Counted from the stretch's first letter, positions 1 through 9,008 are shown. The stretch: DNA of 64,000 bases from Roseococcus sp. SYP-B2431 (GCF_004336745.1 NZ_SJXD01000011.1:620001-684000), one strand, 5' to 3'. A program made the numbers and translations. The notes: a model not told the origin generated them from the sequence alone.

Positions 1-503
1 CCATGCCCTTCGGCCATGCCAGCCACCAGGCCGGGATCGACGCGGACATCTGGCTCGACCTCAGCCGCAAGCCGGCGATGAGCCGGCCCGCGCGGGAGAG
101 CATCCCGGAGACCTCGCTGGTCCTGCCCGACCAGTCGGCGGTGGATCCGCGCCGCTTCACCGAGGCGCATGCCCGGCTGATCCGGCTCGCGGCCGAGACG
201 CCCGGCGTGGAACGCATCTTCGTCAACCACGGCATCAAGCGCAGCCTCTGCGCGATGCATCGCGGCGAGGCCTGGCTGCACCGCGTCCGCCCCTGGTTCG
301 GACATGACAGCCATATGCATGTGCGGCTGCGCTGCCCGGCCGGCTCGCCCGAATGCCGGCCCGGCCCGCCCATCCCGGCCGGCGACGGCTGCGATGGCCT
401 CGACTGGTGGCTGAGCGAGGCGGCGCGGCGCCCGACGCCGCGCCCGCCCGGGCCCCGGCCGCAACTGCCGGCCGCCTGCGCCGCCCTGCTGCGGCTTCCC
501 TGA
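1..503 (+). CDS. mepA: Penicillin-insensitive murein endopeptidase (MepA), 3' part
   Basis: This is the C-terminal part of a LAS-family (M74) zinc endopeptidase. The family cuts D-Ala-meso-DAP cross-links between peptidoglycan strands in the periplasm. In the visible 166 residues, GHASHQAGIDAD holds the first two zinc ligands (H8 and D15, the spacing seen in E. coli MepA), VERIFVNHG follows near residue 69, and HDSHMHVRLRC near 101-111 supplies the third ligand. The reading frame is open at the window edge, so the signal peptide and the true start lie upstream. The tail after residue 125 is rich in proline and arginine and looks unstructured. lgt begins 29 bp downstream, so the two may be cotranscribed. 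The identification is firm; only the 5' end is missing. Confidence 0.9.
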   Translation, partial: MPFGHASHQAGIDADIWLDLSRKPAMSRPARESIPETSLVLPDQSAVDPRRFTEAHARLIRLAAETPGVERIFVNHGIKRSLCAMHRGEAWLHRVRPWFGHDSHMHVRLRCPAGSPECRPGPPIPAGDGCDGLDWWLSEAARRPTPRPPGPRPQLPAACAALLRLP

Positions 504-532
504 CGCGCGGGGCCGGGCTACGCCTTCGGGCC

Positions 533-1318
533 ATGCAGTTTCCCCTGATCGACCCCGTCGCGATCCAGCTCGGCCCGCTGGCCATCCGCTGGTACGCCCT
601 CGCCTATATCGTGGGGATCGTGCTGGGCTGGCGGCTCATGCGCCGGCTGGTGGTGGCCGAGCCGAAGGTGGCGACGCCCGAGCAGGTGGACGATTTCGTG
701 ACCTGGGCCACGCTGGGCGTGATCCTCGGCGGGCGGCTCGGCTATGTGCTCTTCTACCGGCCGGGCCACTACCTGTTCCATCCGCTCGAGGCCCTGATGG
801 TCTGGCAGGGCGGCATGTCCTTCCATGGCGGGCTGCTGGGCGTGGTCGTGGCGACGGTGCTCTACACGCGCAGCCAGAAGATCCCGACCCTGGCCTTCGG
901 CGACCGCGTGGCGATCGTGGCGCCGATCGGCCTGTTCTTCGGGCGCCTCGCGAACTTCATCAACGGCGAGCTCTGGGGCCGCGCCGCCGAGGTGCCCTGG
1001 GCCATGGTCTTCCCCGGTGACCGGCTGCAGATCCCGCGCCATCCGAGCCAGCTCTACCAGGCCGGGATGGAGGGCATCCTGCTCTTCGCCCTGCTGATCG
1101 CGCTCTGGTTCCACAAGCCGAACCGCTCGCGCCCCGGCTTCTTCCTCGGCACCATGGCGGCGGGCTACGGCGTGGCGCGCATCCTCGGCGAGTTCTTCCG
1201 CGAGCCGGACGCCAATCTCGGCTTCCTCTTCGCCGGCGCGACCATGGGGCAACTCCTGTCGCTGCCGATGCTGCTGGTCGGAGGCTATCTGATCTGGCGC
1301 TCCAAGCGGACCGGCTGA
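533..1318 (+). CDS. lgt: Prolipoprotein diacylglyceryl transferase
   Basis: Lgt moves diacylglycerol from phosphatidylglycerol to the lipobox cysteine of prolipoproteins in the inner membrane, the first step of lipoprotein maturation. The 261-residue product has the usual length and about seven hydrophobic segments. Visible signatures are GGRLGYVLFY (66-75), SFHGG with the conserved histidine (H98), and the Lgt signature GRLANFINGELWGR (137-150) with its essential arginine. The frame is open 180 bp further upstream, but homologues begin like MQFPLIDPVAIQLGPL, so ATG 533 is chosen. The stop codon overlaps the ATG of the methyltransferase gene in TGATG, an arrangement that implies translational coupling. 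Substrates in this window include the lipoprotein encoded at 3113. Confidence 0.96.
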   Translation: MQFPLIDPVAIQLGPLAIRWYALAYIVGIVLGWRLMRRLVVAEPKVATPEQVDDFVTWATLGVILGGRLGYVLFYRPGHYLFHPLEALMVWQGGMSFHGGLLGVVVATVLYTRSQKIPTLAFGDRVAIVAPIGLFFGRLANFINGELWGRAAEVPWAMVFPGDRLQIPRHPSQLYQAGMEGILLFALLIALWFHKPNRSRPGFFLGTMAAGYGVARILGEFFREPDANLGFLFAGATMGQLLSLPMLLVGGYLIWRSKRTG

Positions 1319-2292
1319 TGGAGCGGCTCGACGCCTTCATGGCGCGCGCGGCCTCGGCCTATTACGCCCGGGGCGAGGGCATCGGCCGGGACTTCACGAC
1401 GGCACCTGAGATGAGCCAGGCCTTCGGCGAGTGCCTGGGCCTCTGGGCCGCGGTCACCTGGCAGGCGATAGGCGCGCCGGAGCGCGTGGTGCTGGCGGAG
1501 CTGGGCCCCGGGCGCGGCACGCTGATGGCGGATGCGCTGCGCGCGGTGGACGAGATGGCGCCGGCCTTCGCCAGGGCCGCGGAGCTGCATCTGGTCGAGA
1601 CCTCGCCGGTGTTGAAGGCCGAGCAGGGCCGCCGGCTGGGTGGGCGTGTGGCCGCCTGGCACGGGGAGATCTCCACCCTTCCCGAGGGGCCGGCCATCCT
1701 CCTGGCCAACGAATTCTTCGACGCGCTGCCGATCCGGCAATTCGTGAAGCGCGCGGAAGGCTGGCGCGAGCGCTTCGTGCAGGATGGCAACTTTATCGAG
1801 CAACCATCTGATTGGGATGAAGAGGCTCCGAACGGTGCCGTCCGCGAGATCTGCGAGCCGGCCCAGGCCATCGCCGCCGCGCTGGCATCGCGGATCGCGG
1901 CCCAGGGCGGCGCGCTGCTCGCCCTCGACTACGGCCCCGCCGAGAGCGGCTTCGGCGACACGCTCCAGGCCCTGCGCGGCAACGAGCGGGCCGAGCCGCT
2001 CGCCGAGCCGGGCGAGGCCGATCTCACGGCTCATGTGGATTTCGCCGCCCTCGCCGCGGCCGGCCGGGCGGCGGGCGCGGCCGCCCATGGCCCGCTGCCC
2101 ATGGGGCTGTTCCTCCAGCGGCTGGGGCTGATGGCCCGCAGCGCCATGCTGGCTCGCATGAAGCCCGCCTCCGCCGGGCCGATCCTGGCCGCGGCCCAGC
2201 GCCTCGTGGCGCCCGAGGGCATGGGGCGGCTGTTCAAGGCCCTGGTCCTCGCCCACCCTGGCCTCCCCACCCCGGCCGGATTCGAGACCTGA
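1318..2292 (+). CDS. MidA/NDUFAF7-like SAM-dependent methyltransferase
   Basis: The 324-residue protein belongs to the MidA (DUF185) class I methyltransferases. The eukaryotic member NDUFAF7 dimethylates an arginine of respiratory complex I; the bacterial role is less certain. GRDFTTAPEMSQAFGE (23-38) is the family N-terminal motif, LAELGPGRGTLMAD (59-72) is the SAM-binding loop, and ANEFFDALPIRQF (130-142) is the second family signature. The N-terminus is slightly short compared with relatives that carry a GPI.V..YM segment, but the ATG overlapping the lgt stop argues for this start. pgeF follows in the same TGATG arrangement, and lgt-MidA-pgeF is a gene order known from alphaproteobacteria. 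Confidence 0.9.
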   Translation: MERLDAFMARAASAYYARGEGIGRDFTTAPEMSQAFGECLGLWAAVTWQAIGAPERVVLAELGPGRGTLMADALRAVDEMAPAFARAAELHLVETSPVLKAEQGRRLGGRVAAWHGEISTLPEGPAILLANEFFDALPIRQFVKRAEGWRERFVQDGNFIEQPSDWDEEAPNGAVREICEPAQAIAAALASRIAAQGGALLALDYGPAESGFGDTLQALRGNERAEPLAEPGEADLTAHVDFAALAAAGRAAGAAAHGPLPMGLFLQRLGLMARSAMLARMKPASAGPILAAAQRLVAPEGMGRLFKALVLAHPGLPTPAGFET

Positions 2293-3050
2293 TGGCGGAG
2301 TTCCTCACCCACCCCGCGCTCGCCGCGCGGCACGGCTTCTTCACCCGCCGCGGCGGCGTCTCGACCGGCGCCTATGCCGAGCTGAACTGCGGGCTGCGCG
2401 GCGACGACCCGCCGGCGAACGTGGCCGAGAACCGCGCCCGGGCGGCCCGCGCCCTGGGCGTGGAGCCCGCGGATCTGCGCTCGCTCCGCCAGGTCCATGG
2501 CCCGCGCGTCGTCGAGGCGACCGGCGCGGCCGAGGGGGCGACAGGGGCCGCCTGGGACGCGCTGCCCGAGGCCGACGGCCTGGTCACCAGGGCGCCCGGC
2601 CTGGCACTGGGCGTCATCACCGCCGACTGCGCCCCTGCCCTGTTCCACGATGCCGAGGCCGGGGTGATCGGCGCTGCCCATGCAGGCTGGCGCGGCGCCG
2701 TCGGCGGCGTGCTGGAAGCGACCGTCGAGGCCATGGTCGCCCTCGGCGCCGACCGCCACCGCGTCAACGCCGTCATCGGCCCCTGCATCGCCAAGGCGAG
2801 CTACGAGGTCCGCGCCGATCTGCGCGACGCGGTGGGCGATCCGCGCTTCTTCGCGCCGGGCCGGGACGCGGGGCACTTCCAGTTCGACCTCGCCGGCTAT
2901 TGCGTGGCGCGGCTGCGGGCGGCCGGCGTGGCGGCGACGGCGATCGGCCTGGACACCCTGACCGACGAGGCCCGCTTCTTCAGCCATCGCCGCCGCACCC
3001 TGGCCGGCGGCGGCCCCCTGGGGCATCAGATCTCCGCGATCGTGCTATGA
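2292..3050 (+). CDS. pgeF: Peptidoglycan editing factor PgeF (YfiH/laccase-domain)
   Basis: PgeF-type proteins remove peptidoglycan precursors in which L-Ser has replaced L-Ala; relatives have also been described as polyphenol oxidases or purine nucleoside enzymes. The 252 residues show the conserved metal ligands: the histidine in RQVHGPRVVE (H70), the cysteine in ITADCAP (C113) and the histidine in AAHAGWRG (H130). The C-terminus carries EARFFSHRR, where the family typically has an FxSxRR motif. The start codon overlaps the upstream stop codon. Together with mepA and anmK it gives this window three separate murein-processing genes. The family call is firm; the biochemical role rests on homology. 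Confidence 0.93.
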   Translation: MAEFLTHPALAARHGFFTRRGGVSTGAYAELNCGLRGDDPPANVAENRARAARALGVEPADLRSLRQVHGPRVVEATGAAEGATGAAWDALPEADGLVTRAPGLALGVITADCAPALFHDAEAGVIGAAHAGWRGAVGGVLEATVEAMVALGADRHRVNAVIGPCIAKASYEVRADLRDAVGDPRFFAPGRDAGHFQFDLAGYCVARLRAAGVAATAIGLDTLTDEARFFSHRRRTLAGGGPLGHQISAIVL

Positions 3051-3057
3051 CCGCCCG

Positions 3058-3126
3058 ATGCACTACATGTTCCTGTTCCTGCTGCTGCTGATCCTGGGGG
3101 CGATGGCGTCCTGTGTCCTGGCCTAG
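3058..3126 (+). CDS. Possible 22-residue hydrophobic peptide
   Basis: ATG 3058, eight bases after the pgeF stop, opens a 22-codon frame coding for a peptide that is almost entirely hydrophobic (MHYMFLFLLLLILGAM then SCVLA). It ends inside the first codons of the lipoprotein gene, overlapping its GTG start by 14 bases in another frame. It could be a small membrane protein or a translational leader that delivers ribosomes to the weak GTG. It could also be accidental, because no strong ribosome-binding site is visible. Conservation of the peptide in related genomes would decide. Confidence 0.3.
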   Translation: MHYMFLFLLLLILGAMASCVLA

Positions 3127-3982
3127 CCCCCTTCTCCTCGCGCTGCTGCTCGCCCTCGGCGCCTGCTCGAACAGCATCACGCCGCATTGGGGCAATCCGG
3201 GCGCCGCCTCGCGGCAGCTCGCCATTCCGCTGGCCGTCCGGCTCGCCATCCGGCCGCCGCCCGAGGCGCTGCTGGACGACACCGCCGCCCGCCGGCTGGC
3301 GGAGGCCGTGGCCGACGGGCTGCAGGCGGCCGACGTCCCGGCCATTTCCACGGTCACGCCGCTGCCGCTCGACTGGAAGCTCGACATCACCGCCGCGGTC
3401 AGCGGCGCCCAGGTCCAGCCGCGCTTCGCGATCCGCAATGCCGACGGGCGAGAGCAGGGCGTGGTGGAGACCACGCCGGTGGCGGCCCGGAACTGGGCCG
3501 AGGCGACGCCGGAGCTGATCGGCGCCGTGGCCGCCCAGGCGGTCCCCCGCGTCACCCAGATGCTGCTCTCGGTGCAGGCGGCCCGCGCCGCGGCCAGCCC
3601 CTCCGCGATTTCCGCGGGCCCGCCGCGCGTGCGCTTCATCCCCATCACCGGTGCCCCGGGCGACGGCAACACGGCGCTGACCTCCCGGATGCGGGGCTTC
3701 CTGGGCAATCTGGGCTACGTCATGCAGGACACGGCCGAGGGCGCGGCTTTCGCCGTGACGGCGGAGGTCGCCGTCCTGCCGGTGAACCCGGCCACGCAGC
3801 GGGTGGAGATCCAATGGATCGTCTCGCGCCGCGACGGGCACGAGCTTGGCCGCGTGGTGCAGCTCAACGAGGTTCCGGCCGGCTCGCTCTCCCGCTTCTG
3901 GGGCGATGTCGCCTATGTGGCCGCGGAACAGGCGGCCGGGGGCGTGCAGACCATCATCCGGAACGCCAGCACGCCAGGGTGA
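3113..3982 (+). CDS. Predicted lipoprotein of unknown function
   Basis: The 289-residue product starts with a short signal sequence and a lipobox (L15-G16-A17-C18), so it should be lipidated and anchored in the membrane with the mature part in the periplasm. No named domain is recognised. The mature part has two alpha/beta-looking segments (about 20-170 and 185-289) separated by an Ala/Ser/Pro-rich linker. The start is GTG, the only reasonable start before the signal sequence. The gene follows pgeF by 62 bp and precedes prs by 76 bp. It is probably cotranscribed with the lgt-pgeF genes. Function unknown. Confidence 0.75.
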   Translation: MSWPSPLLLALLLALGACSNSITPHWGNPGAASRQLAIPLAVRLAIRPPPEALLDDTAARRLAEAVADGLQAADVPAISTVTPLPLDWKLDITAAVSGAQVQPRFAIRNADGREQGVVETTPVAARNWAEATPELIGAVAAQAVPRVTQMLLSVQAARAAASPSAISAGPPRVRFIPITGAPGDGNTALTSRMRGFLGNLGYVMQDTAEGAAFAVTAEVAVLPVNPATQRVEIQWIVSRRDGHELGRVVQLNEVPAGSLSRFWGDVAYVAAEQAAGGVQTIIRNASTPG

Positions 3983-4058
3983 ACCGGAGCGCAAGTTTAC
4001 ACATCGGTGCCGGGGGGCTATCGACGGCCCGCCAGCCGAACCAGGGGTATCCGGGCCG

Positions 4059-4991
4059 ATGAAGATCGTTGCGTGCAACAGCAACCTGCCGCTGGCCAAG
4101 GCCGTCGCCGACAAGCTGGGGATGCCGCTGACCAACGCCTCGGTCCGCCGCTTCGCCGACATGGAGGTCTTCGTCGAGATCCACGAGAACATCCGCGGCG
4201 AGGATGTCTTCGTCATCCAGTCCACCAGCTACCCGGCCAACGACAACCTGATGGAGCTGCTCATCACCCTGGACGCGCTGCGCCGCTCCTCGGCGCGGCG
4301 GGTCACGGCGGTGCTGCCCTATTTCGGCTATGCCCGGCAGGACCGGAAGAGCAGCCCGCGCTCGCCGATCTCGGCCAAGCTGGTGGCCAACCTCATCACC
4401 CAGGCCGGTGCCGACCGGGTGCTGACGATGGACCTGCATGCCGGCCAGATCCAGGGCTTCTTCGACATTCCCGTGGACAACCTCTACGCCGCGCCGCTCT
4501 TCTCGCGCGACATCCAGACCCGATTCGCCGGCCGTGACCTCATGGTGGTGAGCCCCGACGTGGGCGGCGTGGTCCGCGCCCGCACCATCGCCCAGCAGAT
4601 CCACTCCGACCTCGCCATCATCGACAAGCGCCGCCCCCAGGCCGGCGTCTCCGAGGTGATGAACGTCATCGGCGACGTGACGGGCCGGCACTGCATCATC
4701 ATCGACGACATCATCGACAGCGGCGGCACCCATTGCAACGCGGCCCAGGCGCTGATGGACCACGGGGCGCGCTCGGTCAGCGCCTATGTGACGCACGGCG
4801 TCTTCTCGGGTGGCGCGGTGGCGCGCGTGGAGAAGTCGCCCATCGAGACCATGATCGTCACCGACAGCATCGCGGCGACCTCGGCGGTGCAGGAGGCGAC
4901 CAATATCCGCCAGCTTCCCATCGCGCCGCTTCTCGCCGAAGCTATGCGGCGCATCAGCGAGGAGAGGTCGGTCTCGTCGCTGTTCTGCTGA
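4059..4991 (+). CDS. prs: Ribose-phosphate pyrophosphokinase (PRPP synthetase)
   Basis: Prs transfers pyrophosphate from ATP to ribose-5-phosphate to make PRPP for nucleotide, histidine and tryptophan synthesis in the cytoplasm. The 310-residue length is typical of class I enzymes. Recognisable segments are the ATP-contacting region around FGYARQDRK (89-97), the signature [11 protein letters not shown] (125-135) with its metal-binding histidine, and the PRPP-binding loop [13 protein letters not shown] (214-226). The frame stays open upstream for about 70 codons inside the lipoprotein gene, but homologues start with MKIVACNSN, so ATG 4059 is used. The gene has a 76-bp upstream gap that could hold its own promoter. 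It is followed after 13 bp by the first GST gene. Confidence 0.96.
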   Translation: MKIVACNSNLPLAKAVADKLGMPLTNASVRRFADMEVFVEIHENIRGEDVFVIQSTSYPANDNLMELLITLDALRRSSARRVTAVLPYFGYARQDRKSSPRSPISAKLVANLITQAGADRVLTMDLHAGQIQGFFDIPVDNLYAAPLFSRDIQTRFAGRDLMVVSPDVGGVVRARTIAQQIHSDLAIIDKRRPQAGVSEVMNVIGDVTGRHCIIIDDIIDSGGTHCNAAQALMDHGARSVSAYVTHGVFSGGAVARVEKSPIETMIVTDSIAATSAVQEATNIRQLPIAPLLAEAMRRISEERSVSSLFC

Positions 4992-5004
4992 ACCAGGAGA
5001 CCAC

Positions 5005-5622
5005 ATGAAGCTCTTCTACGGACCCGGTGCCTGCTCGATCGGCATCCATGTGATCCTGGAGGAGCTGGGCCTCCCCTTCGAGACCCAGCGCGTCTCCACC
5101 CGCGACGGCTCCAACCGCAAGCCGGACTACCTGGCGATCAACCCCAAGGCCAAGGTGCCCGCGCTGATGCGCGACGACGGCTCCGTGCTGACCGAGTTCC
5201 CGGTCATCGCCTGGTGGCTGGCCAAGTCCCACCCCGGGGCCGGGCTGATCCCCCCGGATTTCGAGGGCGAGGCGCGCACTCTGGAATGGCTCGACTATCT
5301 CTGCGGCACCGTGCACCCGCAGGGCTTCACCCGGCAGTTCCGCCCGGAGAACTTCGCGAAGGACGAGGCCGACAAGCTGCGCGTCGTCGCACAGGGCGTG
5401 GCTCTGGCGCAAGGCTATCTGGAACTGGTCGAGGGCAGGATCGCCGGCGATCCCTGGCTGCTGGCCTCGGGCTATTCGGTGGCCGATGCCGCCCTCTTCT
5501 TCCTCGCCAACTGGGCGGCCGGCCGAGCCGGCATGACCCTGCCGCCCAAGGTGGCCAGGCATCTCGAGGCCATGAAGGCCCGCCCCGCCGTGCAACGTGT
5601 GATCGCCCGCGAAGCAGCCTGA
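5005..5622 (+). CDS. Glutathione S-transferase, GstA-like (first of three)
   Basis: This 205-residue protein aligns by eye with E. coli GstA: the N-terminal thioredoxin-fold half begins MKLFYGPGACS with the beta-class cysteine at C10, then NPKAKVPAL (about 50-58) precedes the glutathione-binding SVLTEFPVI stretch. An all-helical C-terminal half contains the QGFTRQFRPENF segment. It should conjugate glutathione to electrophiles or bind them in the cytoplasm; the substrate cannot be told. CAGGAGA lies just before the ATG. It is the first of three consecutive GST genes, which probably arose by tandem duplication. Confidence 0.92.
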   Translation: MKLFYGPGACSIGIHVILEELGLPFETQRVSTRDGSNRKPDYLAINPKAKVPALMRDDGSVLTEFPVIAWWLAKSHPGAGLIPPDFEGEARTLEWLDYLCGTVHPQGFTRQFRPENFAKDEADKLRVVAQGVALAQGYLELVEGRIAGDPWLLASGYSVADAALFFLANWAAGRAGMTLPPKVARHLEAMKARPAVQRVIAREAA

Positions 5623-5646
5623 ATCCCGACGAGAAGGAAAAGTCCC

Positions 5647-6273
5647 ATGAAGCTCTTCTACGCCCCCGGCGCCTGCTCCCTCGGCATCCACGTCCTGCTG
5701 GAGGAGAGCGGCGCCGCCTACAAGGCCGAGTTGCTGAACCTGCGCGAGGGGGCGCAGTTCAAGCCGGAATTCACCTCGATCAACCCGAAGTCGAAGGTGC
5801 CGACGCTGCAGAAGGACGACGGCTCGGTCCTCACCGAGTTCCCCGCCATCGCCTTCTGGATCGCGGCGACGAATCCCGCCGCGAAGCTCATGCCCGCCAC
5901 GCCGGACGGCCAGGCCCGGGCGCTGGAAGCGACCGACTATGCCGTCGCGACCATCCACATGCAGGGCTTCTCCCGCATGTTCCGCCCCGCCAACTACGCG
6001 CCGTCGGAGGCCGACCATGAGGCGGTGAAAGACAAGGGCCGCGAGATGTTCCTCAAGGGCCTCGCCTGGCTGGACAAGGCGCTGGAGGGCAAGGACTACG
6101 TCGCCGGCGAATTCTCCTTCGGCGACGCCGCGCCCTTCTACGTCACCTTCTGGGCCAAGGAGCGCATGAACCTGCCGCTGCCGCCCAATGTCGCGGCCTT
6201 CTACAAGCGCATGCTGGCGCGGCCGGCGGTGGCGAAGGTCATGGCCGACGAAGGCCTGGCGGTCGCCGCGTGA
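5647..6273 (+). CDS. Glutathione S-transferase, GstA-like (second of three)
   Basis: A 208-residue paralogue of the preceding protein. It shares the start MKLFYAPGACSLGIH with cysteine C10, the NPKSKVPTL loop, SVLTEFPAI and a GFSRMFRP segment. AGAAGGAAAAG before the ATG is a good ribosome-binding site. Its stop codon overlaps the GTG of the third GST (GTGA), so at least these two are translationally coupled. As with its neighbour, GST membership is clear and the substrate unknown. The close resemblance between the first two copies suggests a more recent duplication than the one that produced the third. Confidence 0.92.
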   Translation: MKLFYAPGACSLGIHVLLEESGAAYKAELLNLREGAQFKPEFTSINPKSKVPTLQKDDGSVLTEFPAIAFWIAATNPAAKLMPATPDGQARALEATDYAVATIHMQGFSRMFRPANYAPSEADHEAVKDKGREMFLKGLAWLDKALEGKDYVAGEFSFGDAAPFYVTFWAKERMNLPLPPNVAAFYKRMLARPAVAKVMADEGLAVAA

Positions 6274-6884
6274 TCCTCTACGTCTCCACGCGCAGCTCCA
6301 GCCTGGCGGCGAGGCTCGCCTTCGCGCTGTCCGGCCTGCCGGGAGACGTGCAGGAGATCAGCCTGCGCCAGGGCGAGGGCCGCACGCCGGAATACCTCGC
6401 CCTCAACCCCAAGGGCCAGGTCCCGACCCTGCTGCTGGACGACGGCCAGGCCCTGACCGAGACGCCGGCCATCCTGCTGGCCATCGGCGAGATGGCGCCG
6501 GAGAGCGGCCTCATCCCCACGGAACGCATGGCGCGCTGGCGGGTGATGGAATGGCTCTCCTGGTGCGCCTGGCACCTGCCGCGGAGCTTCCATCCGGGCT
6601 TCGCGCCCGGCCGCTTCGGCCCGGCCTCGGCCGAGAGCGAGATCCGCGCCTCGGCCGTCGCCCGGGTGGAGGAGATGCTGGCCTTCCTCGACCGGGGCCT
6701 GGAGGACCGGGACTGGATCGTGGGCGAGGCCGTGACCGCCGCCGACTGCTATATCGCGCTGGTTACCGTGCTCGCCGGCTTCCTCGGCGTCGCGCCGCCC
6801 GATGCGCTCCTGGCCCACCGGAAGCGCCTCTTCTCCCTCCCCGTCCTCGCAGACACGCTGGCAGCCGAAGGGTTCTCCGCATGA
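6270..6884 (+). CDS. Divergent glutathione S-transferase (third of three)
   Basis: This 204-residue protein keeps the GST layout: NPKGQVPTLLLDDG, an ALTETPAI glutathione-binding stretch and a helical C-terminal domain. The N-terminus, however, is MILYVSTRSSSLAARL, with serine at the position of the catalytic Cys10 of its two neighbours. It may therefore have a different chemistry or only bind ligands. The GTG start overlaps the preceding stop, and its own stop overlaps the ATG of the phosphatase gene, so translation through the unit is probably coupled. The GTG start is supported because the beta-alpha-beta fold would be broken by any later start. Confidence 0.85.
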   Translation: MILYVSTRSSSLAARLAFALSGLPGDVQEISLRQGEGRTPEYLALNPKGQVPTLLLDDGQALTETPAILLAIGEMAPESGLIPTERMARWRVMEWLSWCAWHLPRSFHPGFAPGRFGPASAESEIRASAVARVEEMLAFLDRGLEDRDWIVGEAVTAADCYIALVTVLAGFLGVAPPDALLAHRKRLFSLPVLADTLAAEGFSA

Positions 6885-7450
6885 GCCTCAACCCCATCCC
6901 CTTCTGGTACCTCCGTCACGGCGAGACCGACTGGAACGCCGAGGGGCGGAGCCAGGGCAATGTGGACATCCCGCTGAACCATGTCGGCATCCTGCAGGCG
7001 AAGCGGGCGGCAAAGACGCTGCATCCCGTGCCGATCAGGACGATCGTCTCCTCGCCGCTCAGCCGCGCCAAGGATACGGCGGACATGGCCGCCGAGGTGC
7101 TCAAGCTCCCCGTCCTGGTGGACGAGGATCTGCGCGAGGTGAATTTCGGCGTCCAGGAGGGCGAGCCCATGGGCGACTGGTATGACGACTGGATCGCCGA
7201 CAGGTTCACCCCCGAGGGCGCCGAGACCTTCGCCCAGCTGCGCGCCCGCTGCGTCCGCGCCATCAACCGCGCCACCGCCCTGCCCGGCCCCGTGCTGGTG
7301 GTCGCGCATGGGGCGCTCTGGCGTGCCTTCCGCTACGAGGCGGGCCTGCCGGCCAATGTCCGCACGCCCAATGCGCTGCCGCTGCAGGTGAAGCCCGACG
7401 GCCAGGGCAGCTGGAGCATTGAGGCGCTGGAGCTCGTCCCGGAGTTCTGA
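6881..7450 (+). CDS. Histidine phosphatase (phosphoglycerate mutase-like) family protein
   Basis: The 189-residue cytoplasmic protein has the histidine phosphatase signature LRHGETDWN (11-19) with the phosphoacceptor H13, the SSPLSRAKDTA motif (58-68) with the second arginine, a glutamate in LREVNFGVQEG, and the second catalytic histidine in VVAHGALWRAF (H143). Family members remove phosphate from small metabolites such as cobalamin precursors or sugar phosphates, or act as mutases; nothing nearby identifies the substrate. The ATG overlaps the stop codon of the third GST gene, so it belongs to the same transcription unit. The family is certain, the substrate open. Confidence 0.9.
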   Translation: MSLNPIPFWYLRHGETDWNAEGRSQGNVDIPLNHVGILQAKRAAKTLHPVPIRTIVSSPLSRAKDTADMAAEVLKLPVLVDEDLREVNFGVQEGEPMGDWYDDWIADRFTPEGAETFAQLRARCVRAINRATALPGPVLVVAHGALWRAFRYEAGLPANVRTPNALPLQVKPDGQGSWSIEALELVPEF

Positions 7451-7490
7451 AGGCGAAGGGCGGAGCCCCCTCGAAAGCACGGAGAACGTC

Positions 7491-9008
7491 ATGGCGAAGG
7501 CGGAACCAGGCTGGCAGATCCTCCGCGGCGGGCGGCTGGCGGAGGTCACCCGTCGCCGCGCCGGCCATGCCGACATCGTCATCCAGGACGGCGTGATCCG
7601 CGAGGTCGGCGAGAATCTGGCCGCGCCGGAGGGCGCCGCCGTCGTCGACGCCTCCGGCTTCCTGCTGCATCCGGGCCTCACCAATGCCCATACCCACGGC
7701 CATGGCGGCCTCGGCCGGGGCCAGGGCGACCGCTGGAGCCTGGAGACGCTGCTGGCCTCCGCGCCGTGGGTCGGCGGCAGCCGCGCGCTTTCCGACAAGC
7801 GGCTCTCGGTGCTGCTCTGCGCGGCCGAGATGGTCGCCAAGGGCTGCACCACCGCCTACGACCTCTGCACCGAGATCCCGCTGCCCTCCGTCGAGGGGCT
7901 GGACGCGGTGGCCGATGCCTATGCGACCGTGGGCATGCGCGCGGTGGTCGCGCCCATGGTGGCGGACCGCTCGCTCTACGAGGCCATCCCCGGCCTGCTG
8001 GACGCCCTGCCCGACAAGCTCCGCCGCGAGGCCGAGAAGATCAGGCTCCGCCCCTGGCAGGAGACGCTGGCCGTCATGGAGCAGGCGCTCCGCGACTGGC
8101 GCTGGAACGCGGAGGACATCCGCTTCGCCGTCGCGCCGACCATCCCGCATCACTGCACGCGGGAGTTCCTCTGTGGCTGCCGCGACCTCGCCCGGAAGTA
8201 CGAGGTGGGCCTCCACAGCCATGTCGCCGAGAGCAAGGTGCAGGCGCTGGTCGGCCTGCAGAGCTACGGCATGACGCTGGCGCGCTACATGGACAGCCTG
8301 GGCCTCGTCGGGCCGCAGTTCACCGTCGCGCACGGCGTCTGGCTGGACGATGACGACCTGCGGATGCTCGCCGACCGCGGCGCCTCCATCGCGCACAACC
8401 CGGCCTCGAACATGAAGCTGGGCAACGGGATGTTCCGGCTGAAGCGGGCGCTGGACCTCGGCGTGAATGTGGGCCTCGGCACCGATGGCGTGACCAGCGG
8501 CGACAATTCCAACATGTACGAGGCGATGCGGCTGGCCGCCTTCACCTCGCATGTGCAGACGCCCGATCCGCGGGCCTGGGCGACGGCGGAGCAGGTCTAT
8601 CACGCCGGGACGCTGGGCTCGGCACGGGCGGCCGGCTTCACGGATATCGGCGCGATCGAGCCCGGGATGAAGGCGGACATCGTCTTCCTCGACCTCGCGA
8701 CGCCGCACTGGATGCCGCACAACGCGACGCTGAACCAGATGATCCACGCCGAGGATGCGACGGCCGTGCGCCACGTCATGATCGGCGGCCGCTTCGTCTA
8801 TCGCGACCGGAAGCACACCATGCTGGACATGGCGAAGCTGGCGGCGGAGGCCGAGGAGGCGCGCGACCGGCTGGACGCCGCCAATGCCGAGCAGAAGGCG
8901 CTGTTCGACCTGCTGGAGCCGGTGGTGGCGAGCTTCTGCTCGGGCCTCGCGGCGCGGCCCTATCACCTGTCGCGCTACATGTGCGACGCGCCCAATTCGG
9001 GAATCTGA
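7491..9008 (+). CDS. Amidohydrolase of the ATZ/TRZ deaminase type
   Basis: A 505-residue metal-dependent hydrolase related to guanine, cytosine and S-adenosylhomocysteine deaminases and to triazine hydrolases. The metal site is visible: NAHTHGHGG (H67, H69), HSHVAES (H244), VAHGVWLDDDD (H281) and GLGTDGVTSGD (D332). The N-terminal beta domain begins near WQILRGGRLAEV and the composite beta domain closes with GMKADIVFLDL. ATG 7491 is preceded by CACGGAGAACGTC. It probably hydrolyses an amine or amide on a nitrogen heterocycle; the substrate cannot be told from sequence. It is the first of six amidohydrolases in the window and meets the convergent endonuclease-like gene after 4 bp. Confidence 0.88.
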   Translation: MAKAEPGWQILRGGRLAEVTRRRAGHADIVIQDGVIREVGENLAAPEGAAVVDASGFLLHPGLTNAHTHGHGGLGRGQGDRWSLETLLASAPWVGGSRALSDKRLSVLLCAAEMVAKGCTTAYDLCTEIPLPSVEGLDAVADAYATVGMRAVVAPMVADRSLYEAIPGLLDALPDKLRREAEKIRLRPWQETLAVMEQALRDWRWNAEDIRFAVAPTIPHHCTREFLCGCRDLARKYEVGLHSHVAESKVQALVGLQSYGMTLARYMDSLGLVGPQFTVAHGVWLDDDDLRMLADRGASIAHNPASNMKLGNGMFRLKRALDLGVNVGLGTDGVTSGDNSNMYEAMRLAAFTSHVQTPDPRAWATAEQVYHAGTLGSARAAGFTDIGAIEPGMKADIVFLDLATPHWMPHNATLNQMIHAEDATAVRHVMIGGRFVYRDRKHTMLDMAKLAAEAEEARDRLDAANAEQKALFDLLEPVVASFCSGLAARPYHLSRYMCDAPNSGI

